This document shows positions 5,725 to 11,541 of a stretch of DNA of 20,043 nucleotides, one piece after another. Positions within the stretch are counted from its first letter, which is position 1. Each line of letters opens with the position of its first letter. The DNA lies in IMG/VR virus record IMGVR_UViG_3300013101_000135, positions 1-20,043 of that record. The stretch is one strand, 5' to 3'. A program made the position numbers and the translations under genes. The DNA is from a virus. Below the pieces are notes generated by a model. It was not told where the DNA came from, made no database searches, and was given only the letters and a program-made list of their open reading frames with translations.

Positions 5725-6353
5725 AGGTTGACGAACTCGACTACACAGTTTTAACACCGGACGTTGATTTCGAACGTATGTTAACGTGTATCGAACGTGC
5801 TGGTAGAAATTGCTACAAATCAGAGGATAAGATCACTGATGAGAGCGCTAAGGCTTTCGTGGCTATGCTTATCAAGCGTGGTCATGAAGCAATGTTGGAA
5901 CACGCACCTAACATTGGTACTTTATTTCATGTGCCACGAGGATTAACTCATGAATTCGTTAGACATCGTTTAGCTAGTTTCGGTCAAGAGAGCACTAGGT
6001 ACTGCAACTACTCCAAGGGAAAGTTCGGTACTGAATTGACGTTGATTCCAATGATGGATGGTCTGACCTCGGTCCAGATAGAGCGTCGTAAGGACTTGTG
6101 GGAGGCCATTGAGCGTGTGTACCTGGCCGAGATTGACGAAGGCATCAAACCTCAACAAGCTCGTGACAACCTGCCTATTTGTCTAAAGTCGGACATCGTC
6201 ATTACCACTAACGTCCGACATTGGCGCGAGATCTTTCGACAGCGGACGACGAAGTTTGCACATCCACAGATGCAGACAGTTATGAAGAAGTTATTGGCCG
6301 ACTTCCGTAGCCGTGTGTCTGTGTTATTCGATGATGTTGGAACAGTTGATTAA
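5721..6353 (+). CDS. thyX: Flavin-dependent thymidylate synthase ThyX, 210 aa
   Basis: ThyX makes dTMP from dUMP using FAD, NADPH and methylene-tetrahydrofolate. The ThyX signature RHRxxSxxxxSxR is intact as RHRLASFGQESTR (residues 81-93). Upstream is RGHEAMLEHAPNIGTLFHV (53-71), matching the conserved His/Glu helix, and downstream DNLPICLKSDIVITTNVRHW and FRQRTTKFAHPQM form the C-terminal conserved block. Length is typical. ATG 5721 overlaps the DUF3310 gene by four bases, with GGAGGTG at about 5709-5716 as ribosome binding site. The stop is one base before the Met-type tRNA gene, so the two are co-transcribed. Phage ThyX helps meet the dTTP demand of replication. Confidence 0.96.
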   Translation: MKVDELDYTVLTPDVDFERMLTCIERAGRNCYKSEDKITDESAKAFVAMLIKRGHEAMLEHAPNIGTLFHVPRGLTHEFVRHRLASFGQESTRYCNYSKGKFGTELTLIPMMDGLTSVQIERRKDLWEAIERVYLAEIDEGIKPQQARDNLPICLKSDIVITTNVRHWREIFRQRTTKFAHPQMQTVMKKLLADFRSRVSVLFDDVGTVD

Positions 6354-6354
6354 G

Positions 6355-6427
6355 GGGCTGGTAGCTAAGCGGTAAAGCACGACGCTCATAACGTCGCGAC
6401 GCGGGGGTTCGAATCCCTCTCAGCCCA
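6355..6427 (+). tRNA. tRNA with anticodon CAT (Met, elongator type, or Ile2)
   Basis: The cloverleaf is complete: acceptor GGGCTGG (6355-6361) with TCAGCCC (6420-6426), D stem GCT/AGC, anticodon stem CGACG/CGTCG around loop CTCATAA (anticodon CAT at 6387-6389, T33 present), and T arm GGGGG/CCCTC around TTCGAAT. The paired first base argues against an initiator tRNA. Whether it is Met or lysidine-modified Ile2 cannot be decided by eye. After the discriminator A the sequence is TCA, not CCA, so the host must add the CCA end. It begins one base after the ThyX stop. Confidence 0.93.
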
Positions 6428-6453
6428 TCACACAACGATAAAAGGAGGATAAG

Positions 6454-6846
6454 ATGGCACCCAAGAAGAAGACAATGACAGCAAGCGAACGAATGAAGAA
6501 GTATTGGAAGGATCGAAGGAGCGGAAAGATCAAGGCTCCGAAGAAAAAGAAGGCAACAGCCAAAAAGCCGATGACCAAGATGGAGATAGCTCGCCACATG
6601 GCCGATCTCCACGAGATGAAGCCTGGGGAGGCTCGAGACTTCATCGCTGATTTCGTGGAACTCGCTGTGAAGCAGGTGAAGAAGAATGGCTCCTTCACCA
6701 TCCCAGGGCTCGTGAAGCTCGTGAAAAGGCGCACCAAGGCTCGTGATGGTCGCAATCCAGCCACAGGTGAGAAGATCCGTATCAAGGCTAAGACCGTGGC
6801 CAAGGCTCGTGTCCTAAAGAAGTTCAAGGATGAAGTGCTTGGATGA
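6454..6846 (+). CDS. HU/IHF-family DNA-binding protein with a long basic N-terminal tail, 130 aa
   Basis: The last 90 residues form an HU-type domain: a helical dimerisation part (MTKMEIARHMADLHEMKPGE, then DFIADFVELAVKQVKK) followed by NGSFTIPGLVKLVKRRTKARDGRNPATGE, with the conserved GRNPxTGE tip of the DNA-binding arm, and a C-terminal KAKTVAKARVLKKFKDEVLG. Ahead of it lie about 40 residues dominated by Lys, Arg and Ala, which resemble histone-H1-type tails. AAAGGAGG before ATG 6454 is a strong ribosome binding site, and the codon use is of the high-expression type. A role in compacting or bending phage DNA is likely. It overlaps the next gene by four bases (ATGA). Confidence 0.93.
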   Translation: MAPKKKTMTASERMKKYWKDRRSGKIKAPKKKKATAKKPMTKMEIARHMADLHEMKPGEARDFIADFVELAVKQVKKNGSFTIPGLVKLVKRRTKARDGRNPATGEKIRIKAKTVAKARVLKKFKDEVLG

Positions 6847-7346
6847 TATGGTTCTCTCTCTTTGTGTTTTCTGTCCTATGCTATGTTATATGGGCAGCAA
6901 TTCATGAATTGTCACATGTCTATATGGCTCACAAGCTTATAGGCATTACATATTGGGAAATTAATCTTATTCCAAAATTACCACAAGAAGCTAATTCTTT
7001 TCGAATACAGTTTGCATCCTGTTTCTACACACCGGGAAAGCTCCCAACCAAAAAACAACAAGCGGCAATTAGCATAGCACCGAGGATTCCTGATATTCTC
7101 GGTGCTATAGCTTTGCCATTTACTTGTTATACTTCAGAACCATTCTCTTATTTTCTTATGATATTTTTTGGTTCCGCTCTTATAGATTTGTTTGTTGGTT
7201 CACTTGGAATGTCTAAGAAATCTGATTTGCGAAAAGCATCTAATAAACTTGGATTATCTCCATGGTGGTTAAGAATTTTTGGATTCTTAACCATACTATG
7301 CTCTATAGGTCATCTGCTTAAAAATACAGGATGGATCATCAAATGA
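6843..7346 (+). CDS. Membrane protein with HExxH zinc-metalloprotease motif, 167 aa
   Basis: The first helix carries the zinc-protease motif in AAIHELSHVYMAHKLIG (His-Glu-x-x-His at about residues 21-25), within an otherwise hydrophobic segment. Further hydrophobic stretches occur at about 88-105 and 106-122, with FGSALIDLFVGSLG holding an Asp that could be the third zinc ligand, and another near 145-160. This arrangement resembles site-2-protease/M50-like or DUF3267-type membrane zincins, but the protein is short and assignment to either is inferred. It overlaps the HU-like gene and the kinase gene by four bases each. The substrate is unknown; cutting a host membrane or envelope protein is one idea. 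Confidence 0.8.
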   Translation: MIWFSLFVFSVLCYVIWAAIHELSHVYMAHKLIGITYWEINLIPKLPQEANSFRIQFASCFYTPGKLPTKKQQAAISIAPRIPDILGAIALPFTCYTSEPFSYFLMIFFGSALIDLFVGSLGMSKKSDLRKASNKLGLSPWWLRIFGFLTILCSIGHLLKNTGWIIK

Positions 7347-8014
7347 GAGAATGCCCTATCATCTGGTTGGAAAGTATCATTGGTGGTGGCAAAACAACAT
7401 TGTTAGAATACTTGAGAACAATGTTGAACATCAGAGCTTTTGATGAACCATTTGAACAAAATCCTTATTTTGATGATTCGTATGAGAAGCCAGAACACTT
7501 TGCTGCATTAGCTCAATTGTGGTTCGCTTTAAAGAGAGGAGAGATACATGAGCTTGCTACAGCTGAAGCCTTATTTGGAACTCAATTCGATGCTGTAGTA
7601 ATCGATAGAGGTTTGCCTGGTGATGAGGTTTTTGAAGCTGTACATCACAAGAGAGGAAACATTCAAGAAAGAGAACACGAACTATACAAATTGTTTTATA
7701 ACAATATTTTTAATAGACCGAAAGCATCTGCATTACTTATTTATTTAGATGTATATCCAGAAGAAGCAATGCAACGCATTAAAAATAGAGGTAGAGAAGC
7801 AGAGAAGGCAATTGATTTAGATTATTTGGTTGAAGTGAGAAACGAACATTATGATTTAATGGTTCGCATTGAGAATGGAAAACATGCGTGGTCTGGTAAA
7901 ACTAAAATAGTCAGAATTCCCTGGAACAGTCGTAATCAAAATCCAGAGATAGTTGTCGCAGCTATACTCAAAGAGTATCCTCATATAAGAAGAAGAGATG
8001 CCACACAATCCTGA
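7343..8014 (+). CDS. Deoxynucleoside kinase family protein, 223 aa
   Basis: These enzymes phosphorylate deoxynucleosides with ATP. The P-loop is WLESIIGGGKTTL (residues 8-20). IDRGLPGDEVF matches the DRS/DRY-type catalytic motif of the dCK/dGK/TK2 family. LIYLDVYPEEAMQRIKNRGREAEK holds the LID region with paired Arg residues. Length fits the family. Start choice: ATG 7343 makes a four-base ATGA overlap with the membrane protein gene; ATG 7331, twelve bases upstream, is a possible alternative. Substrate preference cannot be read from the sequence. Together with ThyX and DUF3310 it points to phage-directed dNTP supply. It overlaps the next gene by 17 bases. Confidence 0.92.
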   Translation: MRECPIIWLESIIGGGKTTLLEYLRTMLNIRAFDEPFEQNPYFDDSYEKPEHFAALAQLWFALKRGEIHELATAEALFGTQFDAVVIDRGLPGDEVFEAVHHKRGNIQEREHELYKLFYNNIFNRPKASALLIYLDVYPEEAMQRIKNRGREAEKAIDLDYLVEVRNEHYDLMVRIENGKHAWSGKTKIVRIPWNSRNQNPEIVVAAILKEYPHIRRRDATQS

Positions 8015-8231
8015 AAAATATATGGCCAATAGATATAGACGCGGTACACCTGAATATCTGTGGCGCAAATGGTATCAAAAGTTTTGGAAGGCATATCCAA
8101 GATACGCACAAGATCCAAGAGGAGAGCCGCCATCATTCATGCGGGATGAATTTATTAGAGATGTGATGGCTATGGTAGAACGAGAGCTAGCGAAGATAGC
8201 TCCAGAGAAGACAATTCTCAAAGACGAATAA
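7998..8231 (+). CDS. Hypothetical basic protein, 77 aa
   Basis: No family is recognised. The N-terminal half is rich in Arg, Lys and aromatic residues (NRYRRGTPEYLWRKWYQKFWKAYPRY) and could bind nucleic acid; the C-terminal half is an amphipathic helix. It begins 17 bases inside the kinase gene, with GAAGAAGAG just ahead of the ATG as a weak ribosome binding site. There are no Cys residues or membrane segments. Confidence 0.75.
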   Translation: MPHNPEKYMANRYRRGTPEYLWRKWYQKFWKAYPRYAQDPRGEPPSFMRDEFIRDVMAMVERELAKIAPEKTILKDE

Positions 8232-8268
8232 GTATAAACAAGAAAGACAACGATATGCGGAGAAGAAG

Positions 8269-8505
8269 ATGTCTGAAGAAACTAAAAGAGAAGAGCATTT
8301 GATCAGTGAACTACATGTTAGAAATTATATGTTACTTGAATTTCGAAAACTAAATCTGCATTTAAAAAGAATTGAACATCATCTTGAGAGGATTGCTATT
8401 CCTCCTGCTACACTTGATTATCAAGATCCTGATGCTGTGAAGAAAGCAACTAAGACTATTTCTGGTACTAGAAAAGTATCATCTGGTCAGGTAGATCAAG
8501 GTTAG
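8269..8505 (+). CDS. Hypothetical protein, 78 aa, helical
   Basis: Function is unknown. Residues 5-45 look like one long amphipathic or coiled-coil helix (HVRNYMLLEFRKLNLHLKRIEHHLERI), followed by a polar tail. GCGGAGAAG precedes ATG 8269 as a ribosome binding site. The stop codon overlaps the stop of the convergent minus-strand gene by two bases (TTAG at 8502-8505), so this is the end of the left plus-strand gene run. No terminator hairpin is seen at the junction. Confidence 0.75.
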   Translation: MSEETKREEHLISELHVRNYMLLEFRKLNLHLKRIEHHLERIAIPPATLDYQDPDAVKKATKTISGTRKVSSGQVDQG

Positions 8506-8996
8506 TCTGTTCTCGGATATCTCTTCACGCCAAATTCATCGACTACGCAGACTTGTTTTCCTAGTGCCAAATATCTATCAATGGTAGAAAGCCATTGATA
8601 TCCATTACTATCTTTTCTAGCGAAAATGAGTAGCGAACGTGTTTTCTCTGCCATTGAATCAAATTTTGTAAACTTTATTTCTTTCTCAGTGTATTTCTCC
8701 ATTATTTTTCGATACGGTGTGGTTCCGATCTCAGTAGTTACTCTGAATTTCCAGTTGGTAGCTTTCAATTGTTTCATGATTGATTTGAATATTTTTTGAC
8801 CTTTATTTTCAGCTTCTAATCCATCTTTCAAAAGAAGTGGTATTTGGTCTCCTGGTTTTACAGAATTAGGTTGACCACGATAATCAGAATCAATAATTAT
8901 CATCATAGTGCGATTTGCTTCAGCACCACGCAGAAAGATATCGTTGACGGAAGATTGTGGACTAGGTCGCATAAAACGAATTTGTTTCTTCTTCAT
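8502..8996 (-). CDS. Unknown protein, 164 aa, end of the minus-strand operon
   Basis: I do not recognise this protein. It looks like an alpha/beta fold: an early hydrophobic strand (RTMMIIIDSDYRG), a helix, a strand (WKFRVTTEIG), and later LLIFARKDSNGYQWLSTIDR, then YLALGKQVCVVDEFG. That last pair resembles the final strands of Rossmann-like folds. Its start overlaps the stop of the M15 peptidase gene by four bases, so it may work in lysis or in DNA metabolism with the rest of the cassette. There is no signal peptide or membrane segment. Confidence 0.8.
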   Translation of the reverse strand: MKKKQIRFMRPSPQSSVNDIFLRGAEANRTMMIIIDSDYRGQPNSVKPGDQIPLLLKDGLEAENKGQKIFKSIMKQLKATNWKFRVTTEIGTTPYRKIMEKYTEKEIKFTKFDSMAEKTRSLLIFARKDSNGYQWLSTIDRYLALGKQVCVVDEFGVKRYPRTD

Positions 8997-9490
8997 TGTG
9001 TGACAAGCCCCTTACGATATCTTTTTTCACCAGAGAGCTTGGAGAGAACTTGTTCTCTTAGACCACTAAGTTTTATGCTTACATGTACCCAACCACTATT
9101 AGGGCGTCCAGCTGTGTGGTATTCAAGAATCAATTGATCAAAGAAGATGTTGTTATCAATCCATTGAGCAAGTTTAAGATTTGAGACACCGTAGATTTCG
9201 ATATCACCTGCTTCACCTTTTCGATGTTGACTTCTTCTGCTACTGCCAGGTGTTGCATTATTTAGTTTAGGACCACGATATCCACTGTTGACGTGAACCG
9301 GTTTTTTGAAGTGGTCTCTAATTGGTTGAAGTACATTTTGGCAGAGTAGAGTGAGAGCTTCGATGACTTTGAAGCTTGTTGGTGTATTGTCGATACCAAG
9401 TCTTTGAGCAATAGAAGATCTTATCATTTCTCTGAGAGTAAAGTTTTTACTGAGTCTCATATCAAGATCGACCACGAATTTCTTTGCCAT
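8993..9490 (-). CDS. M15-type zinc peptidase, likely endolysin (L,D- or D-Ala-D-Ala-type), 165 aa
   Basis: Peptidase M15 enzymes cleave peptidoglycan stem peptides. The zinc site is visible: SGYRG (residues 69-73) in the core, SQHRKGEAGDIEI (87-99) with ligands His89 and Asp96, and GWVHVSIK (133-140) with His136. The N-terminal 60 residues are helical and contain LSKNFTLREMIRSS, the usual M15_3 start. There is no signal peptide, as expected for a holin-dependent endolysin, but no holin is evident beside it. AGGAG lies upstream of ATG at 9490. The stop overlaps the following gene by four bases. An alternative is a virion-associated or tail peptidase. Confidence 0.9.
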   Translation of the reverse strand: MAKKFVVDLDMRLSKNFTLREMIRSSIAQRLGIDNTPTSFKVIEALTLLCQNVLQPIRDHFKKPVHVNSGYRGPKLNNATPGSSRRSQHRKGEAGDIEIYGVSNLKLAQWIDNNIFFDQLILEYHTAGRPNSGWVHVSIKLSGLREQVLSKLSGEKRYRKGLVTQ

Positions 9491-9493
9491 CTT

Positions 9494-9715
9494 TTACTCC
9501 TGTTCTAGAATAAGAAAACGATAGATTGTTTGGCATCCACCGCAAATCATTCTAGCTTCTGCAAACAGAGGTTCATTCTCTGCTTTGTGAAGGTTAGTCA
9601 TACTGAGTGTGCGACCACATTTGCATGTACCTATAGCAGAGAATTCACTTCGATCTTGAATGAGCCGAAGTGGTATAATTTTTTCTTCATCTGATTTTGG
9701 TTTGCTTTTCATCAT
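9494..9715 (-). CDS. Small zinc-ribbon-like protein, 73 aa
   Basis: The protein has CKCGRTLSM near residues 32-40 and ICGGCQTIYRFLI near 58-70, two CxC/CxxC knuckles spaced like a zinc ribbon, so nucleic acid or protein binding is likely. Two adjacent ATGs (9715 and 9712) could start it; the ribosome binding site AGGAGA fits the second better. It overlaps the exonuclease gene by four bases and ends just before the endolysin gene, with that gene's ribosome binding site at its stop. Role unknown. Confidence 0.78.
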   Translation of the reverse strand: MMKSKPKSDEEKIIPLRLIQDRSEFSAIGTCKCGRTLSMTNLHKAENEPLFAEARMICGGCQTIYRFLILEQE

Positions 9716-10632
9716 TCTCCTAATTCACATAACGTAGTCATATTGTTTTTATGTTCATAGATACTTCTAAATTCTAACGCCATCAAAAGATCGAGCAACT
9801 TTTTAGGTTTTTGTCTTGGTGTTTCTAGAGGTATTAATTCTAAGTCTAATTTCAGTGTAATAATACCAAGAAACATTCTTGCTATTTCCATACCTTCTTC
9901 TAGTTTCTTTTTTACGTTTTCAGTTAGAGCCATTGTATGGATTTCACTTTCAATTTCTTTCAGTGTTGGAGAATCAACTTGACTGAAGATGTCTGCTGCT
10001 GTTTGCGGACCAATGCCTTTGATGCCTGGAATATGGTCTGTAGAATCTCCCACAATTGCCAAGAAGTGAGGGTAAAATTTTGGGTGGAAGCCAAAACGCA
10101 CTTTCTTGTATTCGTATTCTCTGATGAATTTTTTCTTGGTCCACCATCTGCTCTCTCCAGATCTTCGTTGGAGCACTCTCACCTTTTTCATGCGGAGCAT
10201 TTGCAGGAAGTCATGATCGTTGGAGTAGATGACGAACTGCTCCCATTCATTCTTGTGTTGCGCAATGTAGCTCGAGATCAAATCGTCCGCTTCTTCACCC
10301 TTCACTCGGTATTGTTCTATTCCAATTAGCTTCATTAACTTTCTACATGTTTTTAAGGAATTTTTTATGTCTTTATACTTCATCTTTGTATTGAGTTTTC
10401 TATTGGCTTTGTAATCTGGAAATATTTTCTTTTTTCTATCAGAACCACCATCCCAAAAAACTACAATTTTATCAAAAGTTTTTTCTTCGGTAATACTTAT
10501 AAGTCCTTTCAAGAACCCAAAAGCCATTCCAGTGAAGACCACTTTTCCATTGAGCTTGGTGGTCAGAGTCTCATGAGAAAAGAGACTCCTGAATGCTAGA
10601 GCATTCCCATCAACAAGTACAACTCTATGCAT
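9712..10632 (-). CDS. 5'-3' exonuclease (FEN/Pol I N-terminal-type), 306 aa
   Basis: This is a structure-specific 5' nuclease that removes RNA primers and 5' flaps. The acidic metal ligands are in place: VLVDGNALAFRS (Asp8), VVFWDGGSDRKK (Asp61), VKGEEADDLIS (Glu114, Asp116, Asp117), IYSNDHDFLQM (Asp139, Asp141) and VGDSTDHIPGIKGIGPQTA (Asp196, Asp199, then the helix-3-turn-helix DNA-binding loop). Length matches T4 RNase H and T5 FEN. It is the first gene of the minus-strand operon, transcribed divergently from TerS, and overlaps the following small gene by four bases. A replication role is well supported by family knowledge. Confidence 0.94.
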   Translation of the reverse strand: MHRVVLVDGNALAFRSLFSHETLTTKLNGKVVFTGMAFGFLKGLISITEEKTFDKIVVFWDGGSDRKKKIFPDYKANRKLNTKMKYKDIKNSLKTCRKLMKLIGIEQYRVKGEEADDLISSYIAQHKNEWEQFVIYSNDHDFLQMLRMKKVRVLQRRSGESRWWTKKKFIREYEYKKVRFGFHPKFYPHFLAIVGDSTDHIPGIKGIGPQTAADIFSQVDSPTLKEIESEIHTMALTENVKKKLEEGMEIARMFLGIITLKLDLELIPLETPRQKPKKLLDLLMALEFRSIYEHKNNMTTLCELGE

Positions 10633-10759
10633 AATCTTTGCCTCTTTTTGACTTCAGGAACGTTTTTGTATAGTATGTTGTTTCACTACATATATACTAC
10701 AAACCTACCTTGCGATGAGTTCTTTTTTCATATAGAATTTATTCATAGGAGTATTCCAA
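10633..10759. promoter_or_regulatory. Divergent AT-rich intergenic region with an imperfect inverted repeat
   Basis: This 127-base spacer separates the minus-strand exonuclease operon from the plus-strand terminase operon and should hold promoters for both. An imperfect inverted repeat spans about 10663-10703: TTTGTATAGTATGTTGT on the plus strand and TTTGTAGTATATATGTAGT on the minus strand. The 12-mer TTTGTAGTATAT also occurs at about 1353-1364. No textbook -35/-10 pair with 17-base spacing stands out, so a repressor site or a non-sigma70 promoter is possible. AGGAG at about 10747-10751 is the TerS ribosome binding site. Confidence 0.45.
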
Positions 10760-11263
10760 ATGTTCAAGAAACGACGCAACGCATTTCGCAAAAGACGAGC
10801 CGTTTATCTTCTAGTTGCATGTCAACTTGATGAGAAGACCGTTGCACGAGAATTAAGCGTCAAAGAGAGCACTGTTCGTAAGTGGATGAAACAACCTGAC
10901 TTTGCTGCCGAACTTGAGAAGGCTATGCAAAGGATAGAAGGCATTGATGCAAAGTGGCGTGCAAAACAGAATAAAATTCTATCTGGCAGGTTATATGAAG
11001 AGGCACACAATAGAATAGCGAACACTCGTGAATTAAGAGATATTCCATTGACTACATTAATCAGCAAGATAAGAGAAGTGAACAATGAAATCAGAGTTGA
11101 TACTCCTGGTGATGCTACATCTCGAGGCGAAATGACACACAAGCATGAGCTACAAGATGCTCTGCTTGAACGATACAAGGAAGCACAGAAGCAACAACCG
11201 CGTCTCAGTTTGGTTGAAATGCCATCTGGAGATGAACCAAAGAAAGAGGGTACAAATGAGTGA
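10760..11263 (+). CDS. Terminase small subunit-like protein (HTH), 167 aa
   Basis: Small terminases bind the packaging start and present DNA to the large subunit. Residues 11-48 hold a helix-turn-helix (RAVYLLVACQLDEKTVARELSVKESTVRKWM), followed by a long helical oligomerisation region (about 50-115) and a polar tail. Assignment rests on the HTH plus its position just before TerL. The ATG at 10760 is preceded by AGGAG. It overlaps the next small gene by 8 bases. Confidence 0.82.
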   Translation: MFKKRRNAFRKRRAVYLLVACQLDEKTVARELSVKESTVRKWMKQPDFAAELEKAMQRIEGIDAKWRAKQNKILSGRLYEEAHNRIANTRELRDIPLTTLISKIREVNNEIRVDTPGDATSRGEMTHKHELQDALLERYKEAQKQQPRLSLVEMPSGDEPKKEGTNE

Positions 11264-11525
11264 CGAAGAAAAAAAAGAAGGCATCTCAACAAGGATCTTT
11301 AGCAGAAAGAAGAAAGAATCTCCTGAAGAAGAAAAAGCCAAGGTGATGGAAGAGCCAGAGGCCATGAAGCTCGAGGAGACGGCTCCTGAGCCACCGCCAC
11401 CAGCAGTTTCCAAGGCACCAGCAAAGAAGTCAAAGCTCGCTGGTCATCCGGTTGCGCGCAGAAAGCATCGAACTGTGCTTTCTCAGAAGCCAAAAGAAGC
11501 ACATAAATATCTGCAAACGAAGTAA
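11256..11525 (+). CDS. Small Lys/Glu/Pro-rich protein between TerS and TerL, 89 aa
   Basis: No family is recognised and the sequence looks disordered: an acidic/basic mix (SDEEKKEGISTRIFSRKKK), a Pro-rich middle (PEPPPPAVSKAPAKKSK) and a basic end. The start lies within the last codons of TerS (ATGAGTGA overlap of 8 bases), with AAGAGGG upstream. It may be a small packaging accessory factor or a linker, but nothing in the sequence shows that. Confidence 0.7.
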   Translation: MSDEEKKEGISTRIFSRKKKESPEEEKAKVMEEPEAMKLEETAPEPPPPAVSKAPAKKSKLAGHPVARRKHRTVLSQKPKEAHKYLQTK

Positions 11526-11541
11526 CGGTTTTTGGTGCTTC

